This document shows, piece after piece, positions 19,837-31,173 of a DNA stretch of 64,000 bases; position 1 is the stretch's first letter, and each line of letters opens with the position of its first letter. A program made the translations under genes and the position numbers. The DNA is from Cymbomonas tetramitiformis (taxonomy: Eukaryota; Chlorophyta; Pyramimonadophyceae; Pyramimonadales; Pyramimonadaceae), in assembly GCA_001247695.2 (NCBI GenBank), contig LGRX02035477.1, forward strand, positions 31,067-95,066, read 5' to 3'. A model generated the notes under the pieces. The model ran no database searches, was not told the origin of the DNA, and saw only the letters and a list, made by a program, of their open reading frames with translations.

Positions 19837-20160
19837 ACCAGGGGCTACTCCCTCCGCTACAGCGCGCCCACAAATGAAAGGGGCTCAGCCCGCTTGTCAG
19901 CGGGGTGACATCTAGAGAAAAAGCAAGGTGCTAAAAAAACTCTAGAAGATGGAGAAGCAGCCATGGCCGGGTGAGTGGAGGGGTGGCTGAATCTGGGTGG
20001 TGGGGAAGGAAGTCGAAGAATTCAGGGGGTTTTTGGAGACGTTGAAAAAGGTGGCCAGGGTGGGCGGGGACAGGAGAGTGGGGGGAGGAGAGGGGGGGGG
20101 GTGGCTCCCTTGGGGTCTCGTTGGGGGCCGGGAGTTTACACTCCCAGCTCCCAACCCATC
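19837..20160 (-). mobile_element. 3' UTR remnant of an older LINE copy (right part)
   Basis: On the minus strand, GAGCCC...GGGCGCGCT and a long C-rich tract resemble the 3' UTR of the giant LINE (3240-3580). With 14800-14880 it forms one remnant split by the LTR element. The right limit is approximate. Confidence 0.45.
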
Positions 20161-20409
20161 CTATATCGCAAGTCTTTGAAAATTATTGCAAGAGGGTTTG
20201 AAGGAAATCATTTGACTGTTAAACGGCTTCTGTTTCTGACATGGTTTCATTGCTTGGGATGTCAACTGTATGTGGGTCAGTGTTTAAGGTGGTGGTTGTG
20301 CTTAACTTAAACACGTCTCGCCTGTTTTTGGTGTGTTGCCTGCAAATTCTTGAAAGTTTTTTGAGAAGTGGTTTAATCTTACCACGGGGTACACCTATCG
20401 TGTTGAGAA

Positions 20410-20652
20410 CAGGGCTCTATATCGGTTTGGTTTTTCGGTATCGATACAATCCGATATCCGAAAAACGGTATCGATAATCGGCACAATCGATAAATAATCG
20501 ATTACTTGGACATTTATATGTAATTTGTTATAAATTAAATATGGAACACCAAAACTTGCACAATCGATAGTTAGACGTTGCAATCCGATAATCGGCGATA
20601 AATACGATATATCGATAGTATCGGTTATCGGAAATATCGATATAGAGCCTTG
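20410..20652. mobile_element. hAT-type MITE, 243 bp
   Basis: The ends are CAGGGCTCTATATCG and, inverted, CAAGGCTCTATATCG. The 8-bp direct repeat GTTGAGAA lies on both sides (20402-20409 and 20653-20660). The interior is AT-rich and made of repeated ATCGATA/CCGATA words. It has no coding capacity. Confidence 0.9.
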
Positions 20653-20706
20653 GTTGAGAACGGAACCAAAGAGAGGGGGAGGTATCCCATGAGTGTAAGA
20701 GCTTTG

Positions 20707-20734
20707 AACGATGGAATCGCAGAAATGAGACTGG
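20707..20734 (+). repeat. Left terminal inverted repeat of the 10.5-kb element
   Basis: 28 bp, exact reverse complement of 31174-31201. It is followed inward by further GTCTCATT repeats. Confidence 0.8.
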
Positions 20735-21461
20735 CCCCAGTCTCATTCCAGTCTCATTTTTTGGGGGTCATTTTTTTTGTGGAATTTACACACATTTGAT
20801 GCACTTAAACAAAAAATAACATTCTCGAATGCAAATTCTGAGAAATTTGATGTTTTATCGACGATTTAGTGTGTTTTTCTGCCACGCGAACTCAGAAAAA
20901 TCACCAAAAATACGATTCTCGACGAAAAATCCCCAAAACTTTTTCAAGTATGTATTTTCAATATACTCTACATATGCTTGATGCATAACAATAAGAACTC
21001 CTTGGGGGAAAAAATGGATTTTTTCAATTTCGACCACCCTAAGATGGGGAAATATCATTACGGGGCCAGTCGTATGGGAAATAACCCTGGAAATTGGGTG
21101 GTAAAATATATTGCAGGAGTTTAAAGCACAGTTGTTACGTTATTTTGATGGGTTTGAACTTGGTTACAAGTCCACAATCGCAAGTTGCACACAGAAATAG
21201 TTGGATGCATAATTTTGGTGACCGTTTTGGTCATTTTACCCCTCAAACCCTGAAAACCCTGAGCGCTAGAATTGTCCATGTGAAGTTAAGCAACATACTC
21301 AAGAGTTACACGGCGCGTTGTCACCGTTCTGAGTTGTTTTTCCTTATATCATACAAAGAAACCGCTCTAGCGAGCTGGGATTGAAACAGTATACACATGG
21401 TAGGAAGATCTGTAAAAAGAAGGATGCCATGTTCAGGGTAAACAAACTTGTAAAAAAGATT
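20735..21461. other. Non-coding left arm of the 10.5-kb element
   Basis: AT-rich with no credible gene. It contains the 3' flank of the minus-strand gene at 21462-24781. No further signal is recognised. Confidence 0.5.
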
Positions 21462-24400
21462 CTACTCAGAAAACAGGTTGTCGGCAATAGTCTTTAAAAG
21501 CTCTTCCTTTTCAGGACCTGTAGGCATACCGCTCTCGGGCGGACAGATGCGCTCATCCCAGCAAGTCATCAGCATTTCCGCAGGGTTGAAGGGATGCCAC
21601 GCCCTGTGCCGAACTCCTCCGCGCCTGAAAGCGTCTGCGATAAACAGCAAGTCCGTGCTCTTGAAAGTGCGCAGCTTGCGCTTGGAGGCCGGCGAAAGGT
21701 TCGCAGCGCGTGGAATCCAGAATTGCCAGTGTACCAGGCGTTTCTCCACATCCAAGTCCAAGACCTCAACATAGTGCATGGGAAGTGAAACCTTCCCACG
21801 TGCCAGTGGAACCGTAAACCAGCACTCGTCGGCGGGGTTGTTTTCACCTGCAGCGGTGACAGCAAAGGTTTTTGGAACAGCAGTTATCATTTCGAAGGTG
21901 TAGTCTGCCGGGAGGAAACGGGCCACAGCACGTTGCGCCAACGGCATGTCGTCCTCGTCTGATGAGTCCGACTTCACAGAAACTGCTGGAGCAGTTACGG
22001 GCCTTGCTGCTCGCTGAAGTAAAGGCATGTCGTCATACGAGTCCGACTCACTCTTCTCGGGCGATTCTGAAATAGACAGCGGCCATTGTTGGCAGAACGT
22101 GTCCTGGCCTTCCGTTGAGGAGGGGAAAAGGTGGGAGACGCTGTCGTAGGGGGAGAACCTCGTGGTCGTTTAGGATCACCTGCTTCCGCCTGCCCAACTT
22201 TGCGAGTCTTGACATTGTCTTGGACAGGGGAGGAAGGAGGGGACGATGGGTATACAAGCTTAATGCCAGCGGCAGCATTAGCGCGCATGCCGGCACCTCT
22301 CCCAACTGCAGCTTGACTGTCGGGGCCAGTTGATCTCCCCCCACGTCCTTTGCCTCGACCTTTCCCTGCACCTGCTTCAGCAACTGCAGCTTGACTGTCG
22401 GGGCCAGTTGTTCTCCCCCCACGTCCCTTGCCTCGACCTTGACCTCCGTTGTCGTCGGAAACCGGTCTCGCGCTTCCTGCATTCGAACGCTGACCGCGAC
22501 GCCCCTTTTCCTGATGTTCCTTGCGCGCTGCGGCGGTCGCATTGAACAAACGTGTGGCCAACTCTGCAGCCAGCCCCGCACCGTCGAGCCCCATATGCTG
22601 CAACACCGCCTTAAGCTCGCCCTTATTGTACCTGAATAATAAGGAACATAAGGAACCCTTTGGTCAGTCAATAAGCAGCGTGCTTGATGGCGGTTCATAT
22701 CTTGTACTAATTAAAAGAAGTGACTATTGTAGAACTCGCCAGAAAGAAATATCTTCAACCCGACGTGCTTCTTGCTCACATCTTTTCATTATTTTGGGAA
22801 TGTCCACTGGCAGATCCTTGACCATCACATTTCTGCCGTCGGCAATGGTCTCCAACTCTGGTTGAGGTTCAGTTGTTGCGGGGTCGGACGCCTCGGTCGT
22901 GTTCTGGTGCCAAGCGTTGCTCAGCAGCAACTTCAAGTCCAAGAGTTGCTGCTGATCAAACTTCGGGCCCTTCCAGGTGTCGTAGTCGGAAGCTTTCTGT
23001 GGTAAAGGAAAATACCCACATAGATGTTCTTGTTGCTCATGAGAGATACGGTCGACACCATGATCACATAGCCGCTGAAACGCATTCAGGGTGTCTGCCT
23101 CCTCCTTCGCTGGAAGCGGCTGCACTTCCTGCAAGGGTGGAGAGCTGTCAATGTCGGGATAGCTGTTCATTACTTCCAGACCTTTGGTCAAGTCGTCGTC
23201 TACGCCTTTGGGAAGACAAGGCTTAACATGGTCCCCCCCTTTGTACTTCATGCGAACTACGCCACGCTCGTCCTTTTGGAATTCCACGTAATGCACATCG
23301 CGCACCATACCTCCATATCCCGTGAGGTCCCAGTTCAGATGCGGCTTCAGCCAATTTTTGAAGTCCAGCTGCTGACCCTGAACTTGTACCAGCTTCAAGA
23401 ACTTATTTACCGGCCACGATATAAGCCAGCTGATATAGTCTTCGAGTAAGATGAGCCATCGACCTGCTTTTGTAGCATCCTTACCGAATATGTACATCTT
23501 CATCAAACCGAACCAGCCATCAACATCGTTGTGGGTGTGTCCAACCATGAGGCGATGCAACACGAGTTTGTGGTAGATGCCATAATAAACCAGCAGGGCG
23601 CAAAAGCCGAACGTGTAGCGATTCCAGTTTTCAGAGCCTCCGTCAACTTGAAGATGCAACGTCTTCCTGAAGAACCGTTTGCCAGTATGACCCAAAGCCA
23701 GGAGCATAAGCAGGTTGGTAAATGATGTCAGCATCATGTTCGCGCCTTTGGGTTGGCTCCAAGGAAAACTCAGATTGAAGAGCAACATGCAACCATGTAG
23801 TATAGTGAGCTGCAGATGCAAGTTGAAGAAATTCTGTTTCTTCTCGTTGATGTGTTTCACTTGATGAGGGGCGTGAGGCACCACGGTATTCTTGTTTGCC
23901 GCCCCGTCAAGAGCGATGGAGTCGATATCCCCAAGAGGATCAGCGCTTTCTCTCCTGCGTGCGTCGTAGCAGTTGCGTTGATACTTGTGCGTCTCGCTGT
24001 GTGATTCCTTCAGCTTAGTTAGCTCCTTCCAAGCGTCATGGTCTGGGTCGGAAGCCTGCAACTTAGCCCAACGCGCGTCAAGGTTGTCGCAGATCGAACA
24101 CATGCCTGACACTTCCACCTTCTTCCGAATACGGATGTTCAGTTCCTTCTTGACCAAGTGCCTGCAGTATTTCCGGAAGGTCTTATTCACGACAAGGACC
24201 GGTTCCGCCACCAGGCGTCGGTAATTAATATACTCGACGTCGTAATCCAGCGGCTTGATCTGTAGCGACCCATCGGTTGGCATGTCTTGTGGAAGACCTT
24301 TTAACATGTGAACCATAGCCCAGTCCTTAAAAGCGTCGTAACAATGACCGAACGGCTTTTTGGGGATCTTTTTCTCTTGAAAAACAGTCGTCTTCGGAAT

Positions 24401-24781
24401 CATGCCATCCAATGCTAGGGCAGCCTTCTGGTACCGAAAGAATGAAGCACGTGGCAAGCCCCACAAGTTGCGGAAAGTGACAGCGCATACCCTCTTGTCA
24501 CCGAACTTGAACGGGGTGCTGATACAAGGGATGCAACGCTCTCCTGTTTTAGCGTCCCGCACGACTGCATCAGCAATAGTGGAGGTCAGCATAGAAGTGA
24601 GCTCCGGTTGAGATAGAAGATTCTTATGATTATAGTTTCTTTCGTAGGAAGCGTAGGCAAACTGACGACCGCAGTTCTCAGAGCATCCGCATGAATATTC
24701 AGCCGAGCAAAACGTGGCGATATTGTTTCGCTGTTTTTTGGCAAGCTGCTTTCTGGAGGGTCTTTTTTTGCGGGACTCCAT
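21462..24781 (-). CDS. Three-exon 1019-aa DUF7869-like + SAP protein; candidate transposase
   Basis: Exons 24781..22780, 22632..22180 and 22066..21462 join with phase-1 GT-AG introns of 147 and 113 nt (donors GTGAGC and GTGATC; acceptors TTATTCAG and CTATTTCAG). The N-terminus is basic, followed by a Cys cluster (CGCSENCGRQF). The core has three acidic clusters that could form an RNase H-like site: Asp292 (IALDGAANKN), Asp380 (LQVDGGSENWN) and Asp419/Asp421 (VGHTHNDVDGWFG). The GHTHxDxD box is what I know from DUF7869-type proteins of eukaryotes. Exon 2 adds a SAP-like DNA-binding motif (ELKAVLQHMGLDGAG) and RG-rich repeats (GKGRGKGRGGR). Exon 3 adds an unrecognised domain of about 190 residues. 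It is transcribed away from four cargo-like genes. Family and transposase role are inferred; the exon joins are well supported. Confidence 0.7.
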
Positions 24782-24897
24782 GTTTTGAGCAGAACAAAAA
24801 AATACTTACCTGAGTCGGGTAAACCGCTTTAGGTGTGTCTGTTTCGTGACATTGGTGACGAATTGTTCAGGAATTCTTCGAGGGCCCCATAGCCCTT

Positions 24898-25132
24898 GAC
24901 GAATTCTGAGAATTCGTCACGGGCGCTGGGGCCCTGCTCGACGAATTCTGAGAATTCGTCGCGCCCGTGACGAATTCTGAGAATTCGTCACAATTCGTCA
25001 CGGGTCCTCGACGAATTCTCAGAATTCGTGACGAATTCTGAGAATTCGTCGAGCGCCCGTGACGAATTCTGAGAATTCGTCGAGCAGGGCCCCAGCGCCC
25101 CAGCGCCCCTCGACGAATTCTGAGAATTCGTC
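24898..25132. repeat. Seven copies of a 21-bp palindrome
   Basis: Copies of ACGAATTCTGAGAATTCGT (with outer G/C) start near 24898, 24940, 24969, 25010, 25030, 25061 and 25112, embedded in GC-rich spacers such as GGGCCCTGC. They lie between the divergent genes at 24781 and 25288. They could be operator or transposase-binding sites, or a recombination substrate. Confidence 0.85.
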
Positions 25133-25165
25133 GAGAATTTTGGTAGATTGTTCCCACCTTGACAC

Positions 25166-25250
25166 AATCTTGCGGTTTTTCGTCACCGGTGCCCAGGTAG
25201 TTGTTTAACAATTTATTGTCTGGGTACCGGTGACGAAAAACCGCAAGATT
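25166..25250. promoter_or_regulatory. 31-bp inverted repeat in the divergent promoter region
   Basis: Arms 25166-25196 and 25220-25250 match at 30 of 31 positions (CTTGCGGTTTTTCGTCACCG inward) around an AT-rich 23-nt loop. It lies 38 bp before the ATG at 25288 and about 385 bp before the start of the minus-strand gene. Dyad symmetry between divergent genes suggests shared control, but this is inference. Confidence 0.6.
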
Positions 25251-25287
25251 TTACTCTATATTCTGCACTTCAAATTTCTCCACAATT

Positions 25288-25710
25288 ATGACTTCCGCAC
25301 AAGAACTGTTTACTAAGGCCCTTCATGACTTGGAAAAGGTTTTAGAAGCTCAGCTCGAAATCGAGGGCAATTGTATCGTGCCTTTTGACAATGCGGGACA
25401 AGTGTGCGAAGTAATTCTAGCTTGGGATAACTATTCGTTAAACGGCCCCTTGTGGAAGCACATTCAAGACAATAAGGTTTTCTCAGAAGACTCAGCTTCA
25501 AGGATAATACAAAAAATGGAGAAATATTGTACTGGAGATCATAGTTCTAGTGGTAATTCTTCTCCCAACGACAGCCCCGAAAAAAAAGGACCCAATACTT
25601 CGGTTCCAGCAGAAGGATCACCTGCGCCGCTAAACCTCGCAGAAGCCATGGAAGCAGCAAAGGAATTGTTGCCGGAAAATTTGGAGCAGGACGGCAACCC
25701 CTTGGCCTAG
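25288..25710 (+). CDS. Unidentified 140-aa protein
   Basis: A single open frame that starts with ATG 38 bp after the large inverted repeat. The first 85 residues look folded and helical (LFTKALHDLEKVLEAQLEIE). A Ser/Pro/Asn-rich linker follows (SSSGNSSPNDSPEKKG), then an acidic helix. No family is recognised. It is the first of the plus-strand genes that diverge from the candidate transposase. Proximity to the inverted repeat and codon-like composition support a real gene. Confidence 0.5.
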   Translation: MTSAQELFTKALHDLEKVLEAQLEIEGNCIVPFDNAGQVCEVILAWDNYSLNGPLWKHIQDNKVFSEDSASRIIQKMEKYCTGDHSSSGNSSPNDSPEKKGPNTSVPAEGSPAPLNLAEAMEAAKELLPENLEQDGNPLA

Positions 25711-26102
25711 CTGGAAAAAGTGCTTGTCGGCGGCTACCTTGCAGCCGCCGAGAAATCAGGGATTTGGCCTAAAAAATAAGGGATTTGGCCCGAAGGGCCT
25801 GAAAGGTCCGGCGCAAGGGCGATTTAAGGGCCCGTAGGGCTGTTGCGGAACGGAGATTTTAAGGGCCCGGAGGGCCTAGTAAGATAATTTCAGGGGTGTA
25901 AATTGTAAAGTGATTTCAAGGGCCTGAACTCCCGAGATTAGGCCCTGTAAGGTGATTTCAGGGGCCCGGAGGGCAAAGTAAGGTATAAATTGCAAGTGAC
26001 GAAGAGACAGTTAATAGTAACGGGGCAGTGGTGGAGAGCCAAGGATCGTGCATCGATAAGCATGCAGCAAGCGAGAGACACTTGACTCAGGATGGTCTCA
26101 TA
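25711..26102. other. Repetitive intergenic stretch
   Basis: Short irregular repeats of GGGCCCGGAGGGC and GATTTCAGGGG words fill 25740-25980. No gene is supported. Confidence 0.5.
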
Positions 26103-26300
26103 ATGGAGAGTGTGGTGCATTGGAATGCACCAGCTCCCCGTCGCTCAGATAAGTTTGTGCGGGACGCCCTGAATCATCATTTTGGTGGACCGACGAAGTG
26201 GCATTTCACAACCTCAGATATCCGCGCTAAGGTTCACACCGTGTCAGAAGTTATTGACCGACTTTTGAAGGAAGATAGCAAATTCTCATTTATGGAGTGA
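26103..26300 (+). CDS. Small unidentified ORF (65 aa from ATG)
   Basis: The frame is open from 26028 (GTG), with the first ATG at 26103. The product contains FVRDALNHHFGG and VSEVIDRLLKED, which would form two helices, somewhat like a winged-helix half. It may be an exon rather than a whole gene. No family is recognised. Confidence 0.35.
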   Translation: MESVVHWNAPAPRRSDKFVRDALNHHFGGPTKWHFTTSDIRAKVHTVSEVIDRLLKEDSKFSFME

Positions 26301-26516
26301 AACAATGTACCTTATGATTTCATGGTATCTTATATTTTATTGATGATGATACTAGTATTTGGTATGAAGGAGAATATTGACAATATTCCTCATTTGTAGT
26401 GATTGTTAAATTTCCTATTAAGAATTGAGGGATTTTTTGGAAGGAATATTCTTTTTTTTTCAAGGGTTCAAAAAAAACCCTAAAACCCTAAAAATTTTCA
26501 AAGGCATTTTCAGTAA

Positions 26517-27350
26517 ATGGCCACTGCCCGCAGCGGCCAACATTTGCACTTTTTCCAACTAGGCCCCTTGGATCAGTTACAGTTCCACGCTGAAATAGAT
26601 GCGTTCAGCGTGGACCTTGTTTCGCTGGGTCTGATCACCTGCCAGGATCTGGCAAAGGTCACGGCGGATGGGTGGGAGTACGTGCTTTTGGGGCAGTGCT
26701 TGGACCAGGGCGGTCTGAAGGATGGGCACGGGAAGCCTGTAATCATCTATGCGGACTTCGGACTGGATCATGCATGTGGGAAAGAGCTCCTGCTGAAATG
26801 CTTGGAGGACGGGTCCGGATATAATGTTTTCGAAAGCAAAATATACAAGGCGGACGAAAAAATCATCGTCAGCAATATGCTGACGATGTGCGAGAGGCGG
26901 TACGGACCCCAACCCGAGGAGGAGGACACACGCGTCATCGTGGACGCACCCCATGTAAGTCAGCAACTCGACGAGGATGACGACGTCGCCTTGGAGCAGC
27001 CTAGGTGGAAGGCAAGGGCGGGCAGAAAGCTGTTTCTGCTTGAGTTTGAGGAGGTCAACAGCCTGGGGTTGCCTCTGTTAGTTGGGCTGGCATGGCTCAA
27101 ACAAATCTGGACGCCTCCTGTGTCGGGGCATGCGGTTGCGGATCACGTGGTGATCTTCAACCTACGCAAACCAGGCAACCCAGGTGTCTTTCCCACATTT
27201 GGGGATGCAATTGCGTACCTGACCTGCCAGCACAGGGACGTGAAGGACATCACCTTCGTGTTCCGTGAGGATAAAGATGTTCGAGCAGCGGTCCACTTTA
27301 AAGTCGTACGGGGTCCAAGTGCCTATTACCCGCAGCTTACGGTGGCTTAA
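26517..27350 (+). CDS. Unidentified 277-aa protein
   Basis: A long clean frame starting just after a TTTTCAG. The sequence looks globular (FFQLGPLDQLQFHAEIDAF; VIIYADFGLDHACGK) with an acidic centre and a C-terminal part ending SAYYPQLTVA. The stop codon lies inside the palindrome GGTGGCTTAAGCCACC, which is repeated three more times before the next gene. No family is recognised. It is probably a cargo gene of the 10.5-kb element. Confidence 0.55.
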   Translation: MATARSGQHLHFFQLGPLDQLQFHAEIDAFSVDLVSLGLITCQDLAKVTADGWEYVLLGQCLDQGGLKDGHGKPVIIYADFGLDHACGKELLLKCLEDGSGYNVFESKIYKADEKIIVSNMLTMCERRYGPQPEEEDTRVIVDAPHVSQQLDEDDDVALEQPRWKARAGRKLFLLEFEEVNSLGLPLLVGLAWLKQIWTPPVSGHAVADHVVIFNLRKPGNPGVFPTFGDAIAYLTCQHRDVKDITFVFREDKDVRAAVHFKVVRGPSAYYPQLTVA

Positions 27351-27951
27351 GCCACCTTAACTTGAAGGGCTCATTGGGGCTTCCTCGGCGGTGCTTTCAA
27401 AATTTGGAGACCTATGTCGTCAAGATCTTGAGCTGCTCTTTTTGCAGTGTCTTATCAAAAGTTTGATCTGAGTTCATCTTGACCCTCAAAATCACGGTTG
27501 AAGTAGGGTGGCTATTTCCCAATTTTTCTTAAGATGGCTTAAGCCACCTTAAGCCAATTAGCTCACGGGGGCTTCCTCGAAGGCGCTTTTCAAAATTTGG
27601 AGACCCATGATGTCAAGATCTCGAGCTGCTCTTTCTGCAGTGTGTTGCCAAAAGTTTGATCCGAGGTCATCTTGACCCTCAAAATCTCGGTTGAAGTAGC
27701 ATGGGTATGCAAAAACCGGAAAAAATCGCTCAAAATTCACTAAATGTTGCACCCTCTTGGATACTTCCCAAAATTGCTCACCGGGAACTTGGGCTCGCCG
27801 AATAGTGCATATAGTGTCTAAAAGAAGACATTGTCGCCGTCATTTTGAGCTTAAAAAATCTAGTTTCCGGCACCGATAGCTCCCGCAATAATCGAAAACG
27901 TTAAGGTGGCTTAAGCCACCCTAAATCGCTGTTAGGGTGGCTTAAGCCACC
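27341..27951. repeat. Tandem ~192-bp duplication and four 16-bp palindromes
   Basis: GGTGGCTTAAGCCACC occurs at 27341-27356, 27533-27548 (one mismatch), 27905-27920 and 27936-27951. The first two copies each head a unit of about 192 bp (27341-27532, 27533-27725) sharing TTTCAAAATTTGGAGACC and other blocks. No coding frame is supported in the repeats. Confidence 0.8.
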
Positions 27952-28005
27952 CGAAGGGTAATAGCCACAAGTCCGGATGACCCGGAATATCTTTTATTCG
28001 AGGAG

Positions 28006-30480
28006 ATGTCGCAGGAAGAGGGTACAAACGCCAAACAGAACGTCAAGAACGCTCGAACGGAGTTGGTGCCGCGTTTGGTGAACGGCAAACAGCCGGTAAT
28101 AAGCGACCGGCCTGCCTTTGAAAACCACACTGTTTGCTTTCATTTGGCCTGTAACTTTTCTTTATTCCGAAATGGTGGCTTCTATAGGTGTACGTCTACC
28201 TCGAGGCCCAGTTCACCCGGGAGAAGAAACTTACGTATCGCATGCCCTTGGTACAGGGCATGCAAGTAGAAACAGTGATGGACTTGGGGAACGAGGCTGG
28301 TGTTGATCTAGACGGCGCCACAATCCGGTTCGTTGGCGCCAACTTGAGCCAAGGCAGCTCGGGTCAGTGGCATGCCACTTTGATGAGCGAGAAGCATTCC
28401 GGGAACACGGCCGAATACGTCATGTTTCAAACCCCTCTCCTTCAAAGCCGACATGTCACGCTCAAGCGGGAGGAGCACTTTTGCGACAGGTACCCGTTTC
28501 TTCAGCTGCAGAGCAACAAGGTCTACGCCCACGACATCCGCCTGCCCGAGTATGCAGACGGCGACCTCAGCACGTTACCCACCAAGCTGCCATTTTCCGA
28601 TGGGGAAGTAGCGGAGGAGGCCCAGAGGTATCAAGGCTTTCAGCAGGTATTGGCTTTTGCCTGGGAAAAGATCGCGGCCGAGGAGCAGAGGCGCTCGGAG
28701 CAGCCAGGTGGGGCGAGGACAGCGACAAAGGTTGGCGACACCAACTACTGGACTCTCGCCTCCTCCAACTTCACAGCGGGGCTCACCTTCCGTTTGGTGG
28801 GAAAGGTGACGGCATATGTCATGTCAAGTGGTAAGGGACCGATGCAAGGCATGATGGACCTAGCGGACAGTACTCCACACGACCACAAGCGGAAAGTACC
28901 CGTGCTGGTGCGCAACCATGCTGGTGAAGGTAGCAAGAACTCGAAGGGGAATCAGAAAGCAGTTTTAAAGGCCAAGGGGAAGGGTGCAAGCGGAGCTGTT
29001 GGCGAGGCCAAGGGGAAGGGTGCAAGCGGAGCTGTTGGCGATGATTTGGGCAGTGGCACAAGGAAACGAAAGCTGTCATCGCCACCAGAGCCAACAGCAG
29101 ATACCAAAAGGAAACGGACTTCCTCTCGTCGGCCGCCGGTGACCTTACGGCAAAAACAGGACCTTACGGACAGCGAAAAGACCAACGAGCCTGAGTTGCA
29201 CCATGAAGAAGTACTGCACGGTTCCTTTGGGGTGCAAAACGAAGAGCAGGAGCCTTCTCAGAGCATGGTTCAAGAAAGCCAGTCTGAGGAAGAGGATGAG
29301 CTCCCAAAGCGGCGAGACAGACCTCTTTCCAAAAAGGAGAAGGTCCAGGACATGGTACTTATGGCCCCCTTTTCCCTATTTTGTTTTGTTGATCAAGTTT
29401 TGACCAGACTGTTGACTGACAAACCTGCACATGCTCACAGGACGCCAAGATGAAGAAGTACATGGCGGACCTGTTCTTGAGGCTGACGTCCGAAAGCGTG
29501 CGGAACGCTAATGCCAGGAACACCGACTCCGACGCCGACAGACAAAACCTTGAAGAGCTGAAACGTGCTCGTGACCAGTCCGAGATTGAGGTTGCCAACC
29601 TTGCCAAGGAAAACGAGCGCCTTCAGAAGGCTCTGGAGGAGTCGAAGTTGGAGGGTAAGAAGGCCTTGGAGGAGGAGGGGAAGCAAGCAAGGCTTCGGGA
29701 GCAGGAATTGCGCAAAGACCAGGACGAGCGCAACCAGGAGGCCAAGGAGCTCCAAGCAGCGCTGTTGCAAAGGCAAGATGGCATTGAGAACAAGCACTTG
29801 CAGCATCAGGTGCAGCTGACGGACAAACACGTCGTTGCTCAGCAGCAACTCTCCGAGGCTTCCAACAAGACGATGGACACGTTCAAAAACGCCATCAGCG
29901 AACAGTCACAGAAAGCCGTCCAGGATCTGAAGGAGCAGATGGCCATCGAACGGGAAAACCATAGGAACAGCGAGAAGTACACCCAGGAGATCGCCATGCA
30001 GCTCATCTCGGTAAGGTTTCCTTCTTCTTTGGAATATAAAGTTTTGTATTGTTTTTTTTTAAATATATATGTCCCTCGCAGTTCCGAAACCTGGCACACT
30101 ACTGACCATCTCTAATGGGGCTTTCGCAGGCTTTGATGCCCGGAGGCCAAGCTGGCCCTCTCCGAGGTCTTCAGGGCTCATCGCAGCAGCCGCTGCCCGT
30201 GGCGTTGGACGCCCAAGGTACACCAGGAATACCTGTGGGACAGCCAAGGCTGGTACCTGACAGGCAAAGAGCGGCCGGGGTAGAGGCACAGAAGCTCGTC
30301 ATTGCTTTGAAGGAGCAGAGCACACCCGCCGCCCTCGAGGCAAGCATCAGGTTGGAGGAGCTTAAAGACCTTGCTTCCTTCCAGGGGGAGTCGGGCAGCA
30401 CCGCCGACGCACTGTATGCACAGGCGGTGGTGCGGATGTACAGCGCTCTTATGGGGGAAGTACCAGCGCCCATCTCTTAG
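28006..30480 (+). CDS. Four-exon 725-aa coiled-coil protein, unidentified
   Basis: Exons 28006..28095, 28188..29354, 29441..30010 and 30130..30480 join in phase 0 through GT-AG introns of 92, 86 and 119 nt; all four frames are open. Residues 31-420 include a globular part (DGATIRFVGANLS), then a low-complexity basic stretch with repeats of AKGKGASGAVG, a nuclear-localisation-like KRKRTSSRR, and an acidic Glu/Ser segment. Exon 3 (about 420-609) is almost entirely coiled coil (NLAKENERLQKALEESKLE). The last exon is Gln/Pro-rich and then helical. No family is recognised. The layout suggests a nuclear DNA- or chromatin-associated protein. It is the last gene before the right end of the 10.5-kb element. 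Confidence 0.7.
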
Positions 30481-31173
30481 GCTAGCCTGCACTCAAACCC
30501 TGAGTAATGCTCGTGCATGTAAATAGTAATTGTGAATATGCTTCAATCCCACGTATTGTGGGTGGTGTTTTTTTGGTTCTTGACCATATTTGAAACTTGT
30601 GAACAGTAGGGATACTTTGCATTTTCATCATTCATCACAGTTCAAGGCATGACTTGCACTCCCGCTTCAAACCCTAAGCCATTTCAGCTGAACTGGCTAA
30701 AAATGAGCCATCCCGCAGCTGTGGAGCACTGCCCTATGAAGTTTTTTTATGTCTTTTGTTTTGAACATTCTTAATTAAGACAAGTTTGAGCCTACAACAC
30801 CGTTATCCCGTGTTATAGTCAATTTTCACTTATTTTCAGTGTGTCGCGGCTTCACGTGACACAAAAATACCCCAAAAAACATTCTAAGCTAGGAGTATGC
30901 ATGGTCTTTTCATAAATTTTCAACTTACCTTGTTATTATATCATATTTTCAACTTCAAAATATGTGAGTATCGCAATAATCTTGTCTTTTAAACAAATTT
31001 CAGATATCCCAACTTTTCAGCCTTCGTGGAGTGTTTTTGGCTGTTTTTCGGCTGTAAAATCAAAATTTTTTAACAAAGTTCGTTTTTTATCATGGATACC
31101 ACATCTATATGGCCCCTGGAACCAAAATTCCGCAAAAAAATACCCTGTCTCATTTGAGTCTCATTCGCCGGTT
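30481..31173. other. Non-coding right arm of the 10.5-kb element
   Basis: AT-rich with no gene. It presumably contains the 3' end of the coiled-coil gene and the subterminal region, including TTTTTTTGCGGAATTTTGG (minus), which resembles the left arm. Confidence 0.5.

Noticed and set aside
25288..30480. One long multi-exon gene from 25.3 to 30.5 kb
   Set aside because: The frames at 25288, 26103 and 26517 end in clear stops with no good donor sites before them, and repeats separate them.
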